From G963662605 sp963662605 (GTDB lineage: Bacteria > Bacteroidota > Ignavibacteria > Ignavibacteriales > Ignavibacteriaceae), in the NCBI GenBank assembly GCA_963662605.1, contig OY759785.1, forward strand, positions 2,542,001 through 2,606,000: a stretch of DNA of 64,000 bases, in the 5' to 3' direction. A program made the position numbers and the translations under genes. The notes under the pieces are model-generated. The model saw only the letters and a list, made by a program, of their open reading frames with translations. It did no database searches and was not told where the DNA came from. This document shows positions 25,541 through 35,636 of the stretch, piece after piece (the stretch's first letter is position 1; each line of letters opens with the position of its first letter).

Positions 25541-26481
25541 AACGCATAGCCGTAGTAGCTCTCGGTGGTAACGCTTTACTTCGTGGTGATGAAATGGGAA
25601 CGATTTCCGATCAGGCCAAGAACACGTATAATACCTGTAAATTCATCACAAAACTTCTTACCCGGTTCGATTCTCTCGTGATTACTCACGGAAACGGGCC
25701 ACAGGTAGGAAATATTCTATTAAGAAACGAAGCAGGATTCAGAGATTATAACATTCCCAAGATGCCTCTTGATATTTGCGTCGCAGATTCTCAAGGCGGT
25801 ATCGGCTATTTGACAGAACGTCAGCTGCGTAATGTCATTCTGGAAGAAAACCTTGACAGAGAAGTATTGACTCTCGTAACTCAAGTGCTCGTAGACAGAG
25901 AAGATCCGGCTTTCAGCAATCCTACAAAGCCGGTAGGACCTTTTTATACCGAATCGGAAGTTGCGAAATTAAAACAGCAACAGCCGTCCTGGCAGTTTAA
26001 GGAAGATCCGAAAAAAAGAGGCTGGAGAAGAGTTGTCCCCTCTCCAAAGCCTATTGAAATTATGGGTGAAAAGATTATCGAGGAACTTGCAAACCGCGGA
26101 GTGCTGGTAATAGCAGCCGGCGGCGGCGGTATTCCGGTAATTAAAGATGAGAATGGCATTCTTGACGGTGTTGAAGCGGTAATTGATAAAGATTCGGCTT
26201 CTTCACTTCTTGGTACCAGAATTCATGCTCACGAACTGTTCATCCTGACCGATATTAAGCAGGTTGCAATCAATTTCAAGAAGCCAGGCGAACGTTTTAT
26301 TGGTAAAATGACCGCTGATGAAGCTCTTGAATATTACAACAACGGCGAATTTGAAGCCGGCAGCATGGGACCTAAAGTCATGGCTGCAATCCGTTTCATT
26401 CAGAACGGTGGCGAACGTACAACGATTACCGACGCAACGTCATTAGAAAATTTTGACGGCGGAACACAAATAACCAAATAG
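25537..26481 (+). CDS. arcC: carbamate kinase
   Basis: Interconverts carbamoyl phosphate plus ADP with carbamate plus ATP. The 314-residue amino-acid-kinase-fold protein starts MKRIAVVALGGNALLR and contains THGNGPQVGNILLRNE (about 48-63), GWRRVVPSPKPIEI, IAAGGGGIPV and GVEAVIDKDSASSLL (about 211-225), all diagnostic of carbamate kinase. Its ATG overlaps the TGA of the cPGS-like gene (ATGA), and argF follows after 13 bases. In arginine-deiminase operons carbamate kinase runs towards ATP; no arginine deiminase is seen next to it here. Confidence 0.95.
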   Translation: MKRIAVVALGGNALLRGDEMGTISDQAKNTYNTCKFITKLLTRFDSLVITHGNGPQVGNILLRNEAGFRDYNIPKMPLDICVADSQGGIGYLTERQLRNVILEENLDREVLTLVTQVLVDREDPAFSNPTKPVGPFYTESEVAKLKQQQPSWQFKEDPKKRGWRRVVPSPKPIEIMGEKIIEELANRGVLVIAAGGGGIPVIKDENGILDGVEAVIDKDSASSLLGTRIHAHELFILTDIKQVAINFKKPGERFIGKMTADEALEYYNNGEFEAGSMGPKVMAAIRFIQNGGERTTITDATSLENFDGGTQITK

Positions 26482-26494
26482 AAAGGAGACCTTA

Positions 26495-27427
26495 ATGGCA
26501 GTAAACATGAAAGGCAAGAGCCTTCTCTCCATTAACGACTTAACACACGAAGAGATTTGGCAAATTTTTGATCTGGCAAAATCCCTTAAAGAAAAACGAT
26601 TATCCGGAGAAAAGCACCGTCTACTTGAAGGAAAGAAACTTGGAATGATCTTTTCCAAACCTTCGACGAGAACACGCGTTTCATTTGAAGTTGGTATTTA
26701 TGAACTCGGCGGTATCGGATTGTATTTTGGTCCGACTGATTTACAATTAGGCCGAAGTGAAAATATCTACGATACTGCAAAGGTTCTGTCCCGATATCTT
26801 GATGGAATTATGATCCGAACTTTCTCGCATCAGGATGTAGCCGATTTAGTCCGTTATTGTACAATACCGGTCATAAACGGATTGACCGACCTCCTGCACC
26901 CTTGTCAGGGGTTGACTGATCTTTTTACCTTATGGGAAAAGAAAAAGACGGTCAGAGGTTTGAAACTCGCGTTTATCGGTGACGGTAACAACGTTGCTCA
27001 CAGCCTTATCAACGCGTGTTCAAAGCTTGGTGTCAATATCTCTATCGCCTGCCCTTCCGGTTATAAACCGGATGCAGACATTGTAAAAGCAGCTTCGGTA
27101 AATGCCGCCTATTTCGGAAGTACAATTTCGATTGTCGAAAATCCGGTTGAAGCGGTAAAAGATGCCGATGTTATTTACACCGATGTTTGGGCAAGTATGG
27201 GACAGGAAAAAGAAGCAGAAGAAAGAAAGAAGAAGTTTATCAGCTATCAGGTGAACGAAAAACTCGTCAGCAATGCAAAGCCCGATTATTTGTTCATGCA
27301 CTGCCTGCCCGCACACAGAGGCGATGAGGTGGTTGATGGCGTAATGGATTCTCCGAATTCCGTAGTCTTTGACGAAGCAGAAAACAGATTGCATGTACAA
27401 AAAGCCATCATGGCTCTGGTGATGTAA
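26495..27427 (+). CDS. argF: ornithine carbamoyltransferase
   Basis: Transfers the carbamoyl group to ornithine to give citrulline, or the reverse in catabolism. The 310-residue protein has the carbamoyl-phosphate motif SKPSTRTRVSFE (about 52-63), the HPCQ motif (LLHPCQGLTD, about 133-142) and the ornithine-binding FMHCLPAHRGDEV (about 269-281). A GAAAGGAGA ribosome-binding site precedes the start by about seven bases. It closes the three-gene set and is followed by a strong terminator. Whether it is anabolic (argF) or catabolic (arcB) cannot be decided from sequence; coupling with carbamate kinase favours a catabolic or bidirectional role. Confidence 0.92.
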   Translation: MAVNMKGKSLLSINDLTHEEIWQIFDLAKSLKEKRLSGEKHRLLEGKKLGMIFSKPSTRTRVSFEVGIYELGGIGLYFGPTDLQLGRSENIYDTAKVLSRYLDGIMIRTFSHQDVADLVRYCTIPVINGLTDLLHPCQGLTDLFTLWEKKKTVRGLKLAFIGDGNNVAHSLINACSKLGVNISIACPSGYKPDADIVKAASVNAAYFGSTISIVENPVEAVKDADVIYTDVWASMGQEKEAEERKKKFISYQVNEKLVSNAKPDYLFMHCLPAHRGDEVVDGVMDSPNSVVFDEAENRLHVQKAIMALVM

Positions 27428-27450
27428 CTTTAGTGCAAACTTATATTTAA

Positions 27451-27496
27451 AAAAAATGAAGCTGTCCGATAACAAACGTACAGCTTCATTTTTTTA
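27451..27496. terminator. bidirectional intrinsic terminator
   Basis: Stem of at least eleven bases (AATGAAGCTGT/ACAGCTTCATT), extended by flanking A and T runs, with a fourteen-base loop. It lies between the converging argF and subtilase genes and gives a U-run on both strands. Confidence 0.9.
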
Positions 27497-27508
27497 TTCT
27501 TTTGCTCT

Positions 27509-30500
27509 CTACTTTGTGAAGATCATTTTTCTCGTTAAAACAGCATTATCGGTTTTTAACTGGTAAAAATAAACACCACTCGAGTATAATGAGGCATTGA
27601 ATGGTACATTGTATGTACCTGCATCTTGTCTGCCGCTAAAGAGTGTAACAACTTCTTTCCCAAGAACATCAAATACCTTTATTGTTACCAACGTTGCTTT
27701 TGGAAGCGCGTAACTAATCATTGTTGTTGGATTAAATGGATTTGGATAATTCTGGAACAGATTCAAATCCTTAGGAGTTAATGCACTAACCATATTTGAT
27801 TGTTCGGACTTCAGTGAAACCGGAGAAATAGTATTCTCAATAGTCGTAAACTTTATTTCAGGAGTGCTGCTTTCTTTTGTTTTGAAGCGGACAACTGGTT
27901 TCAATCCTAACAATGTTCCATTTGGAACAATAAACTCAACTTCTTTGTTAATTTTTGACTTGTTTTCGGACAGCAAAGTTGTAGATATGAGTTCCTCACC
28001 GTTGTAAATATCCAGAGCACTTGGTGTAACGATGCTCTCTTTTGGTTTGGCAACTGTTCCAAGACTGTCCTCAGGCGTAGCAGCATTTGTTGTAATGGAA
28101 ACATTCATCTTAATACTCTGCACACCCGAAATAACCACTGAATCAGTAGTCTTTAAATACTGCCAGGCATCTGAAAAATCAGCTTGCTTTGCGTAATCGA
28201 AAGTCTTAAATGATATTGGAAAGTTTTGTCCTTCTTTAGTAAACGCAGTAATGTTTCCAATTTCAATCCTAGCTTTATCTGATGAAATTGCGCGCGCGTA
28301 TATATCAAAATTATCCTCATGCTTCGAGTTTAACTTAGGAAAGTATTGGGTACTTAATGAAATGGGATATACTGTACCCGCTGCTGTTCCGCTCCACACT
28401 TCCACCGGTGAATCATTGCCGACATAATTCAGGTTTGGTAAGTTGGCGAATTTAGCATTTGTCCCTATGTTTGACGTCGTAAATGTTTGGTTAACCACAT
28501 CCGCTTTATGCAAATAGATCAACGCGCTCGGCAAAATAAATTCTGTAATTGCAACTTTCTCAACACCGGAGTTATAGTATGATGTTACTGACGGATAATA
28601 ACAATTCCCTGTAGTTCCGGCATACGTCCAGACCCAACTACCCCAGCTATTTGGAAAAGTTCCCTGTCTGAATTTAACTGTGTAATATCCTGTGTTCGAA
28701 TTGTAAGACATCCATGCTGCGTAAAGATTTAAATATGCTGCAATGCAGGAAAGCCTGTCGTATGAGTTTGCACCGGTACCATCATAAACTGTTGCTTCAG
28801 ATGACCATGTATCTGTTTCGGGATCGTAGGATTTTGAATATATTTTATGAGCAAAACGCGCATCATAACTAAGATGTGCAGAATTATAACCACTAAAGGC
28901 CTTGCTTGATAATGAGGGTTGCCATATATTACTGCCAGGTTGAGACGTTTGAATCGAATATGGATATGACCAAAAGGTTGGTCCATTTTTCAAGTAATTG
29001 CACTGATACAGCAGGCCGGAATTAGATGCATAAACAACAAGTACGCCATTTAAATAAATCGCAGGTGTCATGGGTCGCATTGCAACTGATTCTATTTGTG
29101 AAATGCCGTCTTGTTTTGAAATTCCTGCAATAACCGGCAATGGGCCACAAGACTGATTATTGGAGGTGAGTACATTACTCGCAATCTTAAAAGGAGCAGA
29201 CCAAGTGCTCCCTGAATTGCCACTCACCGAGTAATAGATATCATAATAATTATTTCCAAGACTTCGTTGCCAAACGATGTTCACAGTATCAGTTGTTCCG
29301 GTTTTAGTAAATACGACAATTGAGGGCTGGGTATTATTCAAGTTACCGGCACTTACTCTATTTGTATAGTTCCAAGTTGTACCGTTATTGGACGTTTGTC
29401 GCACAAAAATTTCACCGCCGGAAGAAAAAGCCTCATAGAGATAATTGCCTATTGCTATTGTCCGGTTATGGTTATCTCCGGTGCCATTATCATTAGCTGA
29501 TTGATTGAGCATAGCCATAGACCAGAGAACTGCCTGATTTGCGTTTAATCTGCCATATCCGTATTGGTTTGTGAAGTTTTGTCCGTTCATTCCGGATACT
29601 TTAACCGCGGTAGCTTGGAGAATTTGCCTTATCTGAGCAGGAGTCATAGCTGGATTCATGGACAGCATTAAGCCAACTGTACCTGTAACCTGAGGAGCGG
29701 CCATTGAAGTTCCACAAAGATAGCTATAATTTAATGTTGCATCAGTTCCGTTTTTAATATTATAAGGGTAATTTGGTTCAGTTGAATAAATATTTTTACC
29801 AGAGTTACCAGTTCCGTTATAGTAAAATACGCCTCCAGATAGATATCCACCGAAGCCTCCGGGTGCAGAAATATTAATTTGCGAACCAACATTTGAGTAA
29901 GATGCAACAATATCGTTTTGATCAGTGGCAGAAACAGCAATCACGTTCGAATAAGTACTTGAATATGCAGCTGGATATTTCACGGTACCGCCATTATCAT
30001 TTCCAGCAGAGGCTATTATCGAAACATTATTAGCATTTGCATAACTTACTGCACTCGCTACTAAAACGGACGCGGGACCACCTCCACTATAATTGATAAC
30101 TAGCTTATTTCCAGGATTATTTATAATATAATTAACTGCATACATTACGCCATAATAAAAACTTGAGTCAGAACCTCTCCCATTCTTATTAAATACTTTT
30201 ACCACCATTATTTTACAATTACCGGCAATACCTGCAATGCCAATTCCATTATTTGTTTCCGCCGCAGTAATGCCTGTAGTATGAGTGCCGTGTCCTAACT
30301 CATCTTTGGGATAACTTAACTGATCCCAAGAATAATCTGGCCCCAATATGATCCGATTAGTATTTTGAAGATCAGGGTGACTTAATACTCCATCCTGCAT
30401 GGGAATTCCTGAATCTAGCATTGCTATAATTACGTTAGAGTTTCCATTGGTGATATTCCATGCATTCTGGGCATCAATATCTGCCCCCGCAGTTCCTCCG

Positions 30501-30945
30501 GGTGGAACTTGTGAAGTGTTTTCAAAGCCCATTGACAAGCATATGTGGCTGGACTGGTACCATTAAAAAATGGATCATTTGGTAATGAATGAGTTTGCAT
30601 AATAAAATTGGGCTCTACAGTCTCAACAGCTGGATTATTTTGCAAAGCTGAAATAATCGGCATAATGTCAACAGTATCGGCCATTGAAATCCAACCCCAT
30701 CGCAGTTCATCGAAGTTTTTGCTGAGCACTCCATTATAATTTAAGACTGTTTTTGTTATTACGGCTGCTTCAACTCCTTCTTTTAATCGAACCGCGATTT
30801 GTCCTCCTACGTATTCTACCGCCTGTCCTTTCCAAATACCGGTTTTTAGCAACCTGCCACTCATTCTTTCCTGAGATAATATATTACCCGATAAAAGAAT
30901 CATCAATAGTATAATGATTCTAACTTCTATTTCCCTGTTTTTCAT
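27509..30945 (-). pseudogene. T9SS-exported subtilisin-like (S8) protease, interrupted by a one-base frameshift
   Basis: Secreted serine protease split over two frames. The upstream frame (30945 to about 30520) gives the signal peptide and prodomain, including VKLxEGV-type and EPNFI segments, up to YACQWALK. The downstream frame continues NTSQVPPGGTAGADID and runs to 27509. An extra A in the run AAAA at 30519-30522 (minus strand) would restore WALKNTSQ, the usual family sequence, so one base is missing. The catalytic triad is intact: Asp in IIAMLDSGIP, His in GHGTHTTGI, Ser in CGTSMAAPQVTG. The C-terminal 80 residues are a T9SS sorting domain (FQNYPNPFNPTTMISY). Total about 1145 residues. The cause could be true decay, sequencing error in a homopolymer, or slippage. 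Confidence 0.88.
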
Positions 30946-31157
30946 AATTATTCCATTTTGTAATTGTTAAAAATCATAGCTTTTCATACATTTACAAAGT
31001 GAAAAGGCACCTCTGAAAAGCTACGCTTCTTTGGTAACGATTCCGTGACAAGAAACATTTTACCAGAAAAGTAAGGGGTACCTTTTCTTAATTATTTTGG
31101 TGGTGAACGTTGAGTTTCTTTCATCTAAATAGTCCATTTGTTAATTAAGTATTTCTT

Positions 31158-32258
31158 TTAGTGGTTGATTCTTCTGCGATAGACCCCACCGAATTCCAAA
31201 GTATCAATATTTCTAAGTCCAGCATATAAATAGTAATCTTTCCCCAGTGCCAGCACTTCAATACGCGAATCAATCGGTAATCCTTGCTCCATTGGTGTCC
31301 ATGGCGAATTAATTTCCTTTTTATGGCATACTCCATAGCCCGCCTCATAAATATCACATTGCAGTGCCGAATTAAATAACAAACATGAGCAACCTTTTAC
31401 ATTATTTGGAATTCCTTCCATAAAAACCTGAAAGTTATTACCCCCATTATCGCTTTTCCAGATAACATTTGCCCCCGCATTCACGCCTGATGTACCAATA
31501 AGAATTCTTTGGTTATTTCCCGGATCAATCGTGATAGTATTTATTGTGACCCCGCAACTAAATCCAGGCCACATCCAATGGTTACCTGAGTCCGTACTTT
31601 TAGCTAGTGCCCCTCCAAATTCAGTGCCTATATAACAGATGTCGTTAATTATAAAATCAATCGCTATACTGGTTATCCCATCTCCACTGCTATCCGGACT
31701 CATAACTTCCCAGCTTATACCCGCATTGGTGGTTTTATAAAGTTTACCACCCATGGGACCACCCGAACCGGCATATAAAACAGCACTGTTGATTGGATCA
31801 ATCACAAGTGCTTGTATATGTGTTTCCCAATTAATTTGTATACCACTGTTTACATCCTGCCATGTTACGCCACCATCATAACTTTTTATAAGCCCCCATG
31901 AAGCTGCATATATTATATTATGATTTTTCGAGTCTATAACAATTTGTATAAACTGCGCTCCGTCTGAAGCAAGAAGTGTATCCCAATTTTTCCCTCCGTC
32001 AAAGCTTTTGAACAAGCGCCCAGGTGTACTTTCACTAAAATTATATAAACTGCCCGCGTAGATAATTTCCGGATTAGTTGGGTCGACAGCGATTGATTGA
32101 ATAGATTCACCCTTTAATCCGAGGTAAACCCAAGCACTATCGCCGGGAATAACCGTGTGCACGGGGGGAACTATTTGTTCTGTACAGCCGCTATGAAAAA
32201 CTACAATTGTCATGAAAATGGTCGTAATGATTGCCTTTGCGTATGTTCTTGTTTTCAT
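31158..32258 (-). CDS. Asp-box beta-propeller lipoprotein, copy 1
   Basis: Lipoprotein of 366 residues with lipobox HSGC (cysteine about 25) after a short signal, probably on the outer membrane. The body holds repeated Asp-box turns, SFDGGKNWDT, SYDGGVTWQD, TTNAGISWEV, STDSGNHWMW and SDNGGNNFQV, as in sialidase/BNR and VPS10-type propellers, alternating with strands of the type IAVDPTNPEIIYAG. The catalytic residues of sialidases are not evident, so a binding role is more likely than an enzyme. It is a tandem paralogue of the gene at 32299; the two share a nearly identical 5' block. Spacing is 40 bases, so cotranscription is likely. Confidence 0.8.
   Translation of the reverse strand: MKTRTYAKAIITTIFMTIVVFHSGCTEQIVPPVHTVIPGDSAWVYLGLKGESIQSIAVDPTNPEIIYAGSLYNFSESTPGRLFKSFDGGKNWDTLLASDGAQFIQIVIDSKNHNIIYAASWGLIKSYDGGVTWQDVNSGIQINWETHIQALVIDPINSAVLYAGSGGPMGGKLYKTTNAGISWEVMSPDSSGDGITSIAIDFIINDICYIGTEFGGALAKSTDSGNHWMWPGFSCGVTINTITIDPGNNQRILIGTSGVNAGANVIWKSDNGGNNFQVFMEGIPNNVKGCSCLLFNSALQCDIYEAGYGVCHKKEINSPWTPMEQGLPIDSRIEVLALGKDYYLYAGLRNIDTLEFGGVYRRRINH
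32021..32194 (-). repeat. near-identical block shared with the upstream paralogue (copy 1)
   Basis: 174 bases that match 33165-33338 with about six differences by eye, encoding the end of the signal region and the first propeller blade. The rest of the two genes is far more diverged. Confidence 0.85.
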
Positions 32259-32298
32259 TTAGCTATCTCCGTTTAATACTCTCCAATATTTCATTTGT

Positions 32299-33402
32299 TT
32301 AATGATCTACCATTCGGCAATAAATACCACCGGTGTATAATGAATCATAACAACCAAGCCCGGCATATAAATTATAATCGCTTCCTAAAGCAAGTGCTTT
32401 TACAAATCGTTTATTTGGGAATCCCTGATTCCACATTATCCAAGAAGAATTTCTATCTGCTCTTCGATACACACCGTTATTGCATCCTTCATATATATCG
32501 AATTGTATTGCTGAGTTAAAAATCAAGCTAAAACAGTTTGTAACCGAATCTGATATGCCTTGCGCAAAAGATTGAAATAATTTGCCTCCATCGTCACTAA
32601 TCCAGATAGATGGTGTACCAACAAATCCTGATGAAATTCCTACTAATATTCGGTTTTCCATGTTGGGGTCCATAACAATTGTTTCAATTATTCCTTTTTC
32701 ACTAAAGCCTGGCCATTGCCAATGAATGCCTGCATCTACACTTTTTCCAAATAGACCAACAGATTCTGTGCCTATATAAACAGTGTTGCTATTTGTGGTC
32801 CCAAGTAATATGCTTACTATTCCATCAGCCAAACTATCTCCCTCTAAAGCTGTCCAGTTAGCGCCTGCATCAGTTGTCTTATAAAGCCAGCCTCCATGAA
32901 AACCGGCAGTCCCAGCATATAAAATATTTGTGTTATTTGGATCGATTGCAAGTGCTTGAACATGCGTCTCCCAGTCGGTTCGAATCCCATTGCTCACATC
33001 TTGCCAGGTTTTACCGCCGTCGTAACTCTTAATTATTCCCCATGTGGCTGTATATATTGTATTATGAACTTTTGGATCAATGATAATATCCATAAACTGC
33101 GCGTTATAATCCGTAATTAACGTCACCCATGTTTTTCCACCATCTGTGCTCTTAAAAAAACATCCGGGTGTACTTTCACTAAAATTATATAAACTGCCCG
33201 CGTATATAATTTCCGGGTTAGTTGGGTCGACAGCGATTGATTGAATAGATTCACCCTTTAATCCGAGGTAAACCCAAGCACTATCGCCGGGAATAATCGT
33301 GTGCACGGGGGGAACTATTTGTTCTGTGCAACCGCTATTCAGTATTACAATGACAGCGAAAATTACCGCATAAATTCTCTTTGTATAGATTCTTGTTTTC
33401 AT
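32299..33402 (-). CDS. Asp-box beta-propeller lipoprotein, copy 2
   Basis: Lipoprotein of 367 residues, lipobox NSGC (cysteine about 25). It has the same layout as the next gene: Asp-box turns STDGGKTWVT, SYDGGKTWQD, TTDAGANWTA, SVDAGIHWQW and SDDGGKLFQS, and repeats like LAIDPNNTNILYAG. Residues about 25-80 are nearly identical to the paralogue and the rest is moderately similar. Ligand unknown; glycan or protein binding at the surface is an inference. It is the first of the pair, preceded by a 390-base gene-free stretch that should contain their promoter. Confidence 0.8.
   Translation of the reverse strand: MKTRIYTKRIYAVIFAVIVILNSGCTEQIVPPVHTIIPGDSAWVYLGLKGESIQSIAVDPTNPEIIYAGSLYNFSESTPGCFFKSTDGGKTWVTLITDYNAQFMDIIIDPKVHNTIYTATWGIIKSYDGGKTWQDVSNGIRTDWETHVQALAIDPNNTNILYAGTAGFHGGWLYKTTDAGANWTALEGDSLADGIVSILLGTTNSNTVYIGTESVGLFGKSVDAGIHWQWPGFSEKGIIETIVMDPNMENRILVGISSGFVGTPSIWISDDGGKLFQSFAQGISDSVTNCFSLIFNSAIQFDIYEGCNNGVYRRADRNSSWIMWNQGFPNKRFVKALALGSDYNLYAGLGCYDSLYTGGIYCRMVDH
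33165..33338 (-). repeat. near-identical block shared with the downstream paralogue (copy 2)
   Basis: Partner of 32021-32194; same length, same place within the gene. Confidence 0.85.
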
Positions 33403-33792
33403 TTGATTATCTGCGTTTGATGGATTTAAATGCCAGAAGCATCTTGAACTAATAGTAAATATTCAGGGTTTAACATGATCGCGTTTTCTACGGCTATAGT
33501 GCAGTCATTAATTGAAAAGAATGTGTTATATAAGCGGGTTAAGAGTAGGTAACAATTTCACCTCCGCTTTACAACTGAAAAGTATTTAAATTAAAGACGA
33601 ATGAAGGACACTAATATATGATTGCGTATAGGTAGCAAATGTGTGAGAAAGAACTGTCATTATAAATTTACCCCAACTATTGAAACAATGTTAGTGTATA
33701 AGTAATAAAAATATACAGGAAAAGCAAGTCTAATTTTAATCTATTAAGATTTGATAGCGATTTAGAGTTTATTCACTACTACGGTATCAGCT
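33403..33792. other. AT-rich gene-free stretch upstream of the propeller lipoproteins
   Basis: About 390 bases without a credible reading frame, RNA gene or strong hairpin. It lies between the AmpG-like gene's stop and the first lipoprotein's start and presumably carries the lipoprotein promoter, but no motif is convincing. Confidence 0.45.
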
Positions 33793-35106
33793 TCACATTA
33801 CCTTCTTCTTTCCGAAATTCGCATCTATCGGAAGCATCCGGACAATAAAGTAACCGGGAATCATGGTAATAAGAATCCAAATAAAGAATAACTTATAGCC
33901 TAAGAACTGTTGTATATACCCGCTCACTAAACCCGGTAGCATCATGCTCAATGCCATAAAACCTGTTGCAATAGCGTAATGTGCGGTTTTGTATTCGCCA
34001 TCGGATATATACAGCATATACATCATATAAGCGGAGAAACCGAATCCGTAACCGAACTGCTCAAGTGCAACACAAGCATTAATAACAAAGAAGTTTTCAG
34101 GCTGCACTAATGAAAGGAATATATAGAGAACATGTGGTATATTGATAGCGAGGAACATCCACCATATCCATTTTTTCAATCCGTCCTTAGCGGCAACAAG
34201 TCCGCCAAGAAAGCCGCCAATGGTAAGAGAAATTACGCCGACGGTTCCGTACACAAATCCGACTTGCACTGTTGTTAAGCCTAAGCCTCCCGCATTTTTA
34301 GTATCCAGAAAAAACGGAGCAGCAAGTTTTAACAATTGTGCTTCTCCCAAACGGTAAATAAGCAGAAAGCATATAGTAAGTACTATGTTCTTCTTCTTAA
34401 AAAAAAGAATGAAGGTTTGTAGAAATTCTTTTAACAAGTCCGAACGATCAACGGTTTTGTTTTTATCTTGTTCAGGTTTAGGAAGTGATACAGCATGATA
34501 AATTGCAAAAGCGATATACAGGAGGCCTAAGATGACAAAAATTATAATCCATGCGGCTTGAATATTTTGCCTGGTCACGATAGTAAAAACGGAAAGTGCG
34601 TGTGTTTGGAGATACCCCACAAGCATAACCAAAATTCCCTGTCCCAATATCATTGCGAAACGATAGAACATGCTTCTGATACCGACAAAGAATGCCTGAT
34701 TGTGCGTGTCTAACCCCAGCATGTAGAACCCGTCTGCTGCTATGTCATGCGTCGCAGAACTAAATGCCAAGAGCCAAAAGAAGGCAAGACTATACTGAAC
34801 ACTTTTTGTAGTATGTAATGAAAATGCAATCGCCGCAAACCCGGCACCGAGCAATAACTGATTGAAAATTATCCATGTCCGCTTTGTCTTATAAATGTCA
34901 ACAAAGGGACTCCAGAATGGCTTAATAACCCACGGTAAATACAACCAGCTGGTGTATAAAGCGACCTCTGCATTGGATAATCCGAGATTCTTATACATGA
35001 TAACGGAAATGTACATTACCACCGCGTACGGTATGCCTTCGGCAAAATAAAGAGAAGGAACCCATAGCCACGGAGATTTTTTGCTTGTAATTTTAGAGGT
35101 ATTCAC
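33793..35106 (-). CDS. AmpG-like major facilitator transporter (PAT family)
   Basis: Inner-membrane transporter of 437 residues with about twelve hydrophobic segments. The head WVPSLYFAEGIPYAVVMYIS, the loop WSPFVDIYKTKRTWI and the segment SATHDIAADGFYMLGL (about 139-154) are characteristic of AmpG and acetyl-CoA transporters. In E. coli AmpG imports cell-wall fragments (GlcNAc-anhydro-muropeptides) for recycling; substrate here is inferred only. In related genomes such proteins can be linked to sugar use. It stands alone on the minus strand, about 100 bases downstream of the small membrane protein. Confidence 0.8.
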   Translation of the reverse strand: MNTSKITSKKSPWLWVPSLYFAEGIPYAVVMYISVIMYKNLGLSNAEVALYTSWLYLPWVIKPFWSPFVDIYKTKRTWIIFNQLLLGAGFAAIAFSLHTTKSVQYSLAFFWLLAFSSATHDIAADGFYMLGLDTHNQAFFVGIRSMFYRFAMILGQGILVMLVGYLQTHALSVFTIVTRQNIQAAWIIIFVILGLLYIAFAIYHAVSLPKPEQDKNKTVDRSDLLKEFLQTFILFFKKKNIVLTICFLLIYRLGEAQLLKLAAPFFLDTKNAGGLGLTTVQVGFVYGTVGVISLTIGGFLGGLVAAKDGLKKWIWWMFLAINIPHVLYIFLSLVQPENFFVINACVALEQFGYGFGFSAYMMYMLYISDGEYKTAHYAIATGFMALSMMLPGLVSGYIQQFLGYKLFFIWILITMIPGYFIVRMLPIDANFGKKKVM

Positions 35107-35203
35107 GGCACTTCATGAATTGTGAACGATATGAATTCAATGACAATGACGGATTGAAATTGAATGTAACTATGAGGATTAAGATAAGAAGAATTTAAGT
35201 GTT

Positions 35204-35383
35204 TTAATAATTCTTTACTTTTTCGACTAAGGCTAAGCTAAGCACTGCAACGATGATGAGCACACCAATCCCGATGATGAAATTACGTATCAACTGTCTT
35301 TGAATCTTTTTGCGCCTGAACCTGTTCGTTTCAGTCACATCCCTCTGATAATCTTTTCCCGAATACCAACCAGAATTATTCAT
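35204..35383 (-). CDS. small single-helix membrane protein, unknown
   Basis: A 59-residue protein: a polar, basic N-terminal half (YSGKDYQRDVTETNRFRRKK) followed by one membrane helix (about 33-53, NFIIGIGVLIIVAVLSLAL) and a short tail. The charge distribution suggests the N-terminus in the cytoplasm. The ATG at 35383 is preferred over an in-frame TTG at 35398; neither has a good ribosome-binding site. It lies between tRNA-Phe and the AmpG-like gene. Function unknown; the clean helix with flanking charges supports a real gene. Confidence 0.5.
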   Translation of the reverse strand: MNNSGWYSGKDYQRDVTETNRFRRKKIQRQLIRNFIIGIGVLIIVAVLSLALVEKVKNY

Positions 35384-35511
35384 TCTCAATAAACTCAACT
35401 TTCACTAAAATCAAAAAATCATAAAAACATGCTTGTAACATGATAAACTATTCCGGATAAATTTGTGATGCCTGGCAAGTGGAATGTAGTTTTTGAGGTT
35501 CTTAATAGATG

Positions 35512-35584
35512 TGGGCAGGGAGGGAATTGAACCCCCGACACATGGATTTTCAGTCCATTGCTCTACCGACTGAGCTACCTGCCC
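35512..35584 (-). tRNA. tRNA-Phe (anticodon GAA)
   Basis: A 73-base cloverleaf on the minus strand: acceptor GGGCAGG/CCTGCCC plus discriminator A, D arm TAGCTCAGTCGGTAGAGCA, anticodon arm ATGGA-CTGAAAA-TCCAT with GAA at 34-36, T arm GGGGGTTCAATTCCCTC. The CCA end is not encoded. Confidence 0.96.
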
Positions 35585-35636
35585 ATAAAAATTAGAATAT
35601 GAAAAATAAGGATTCTTGAATTAAGATACAAATATT

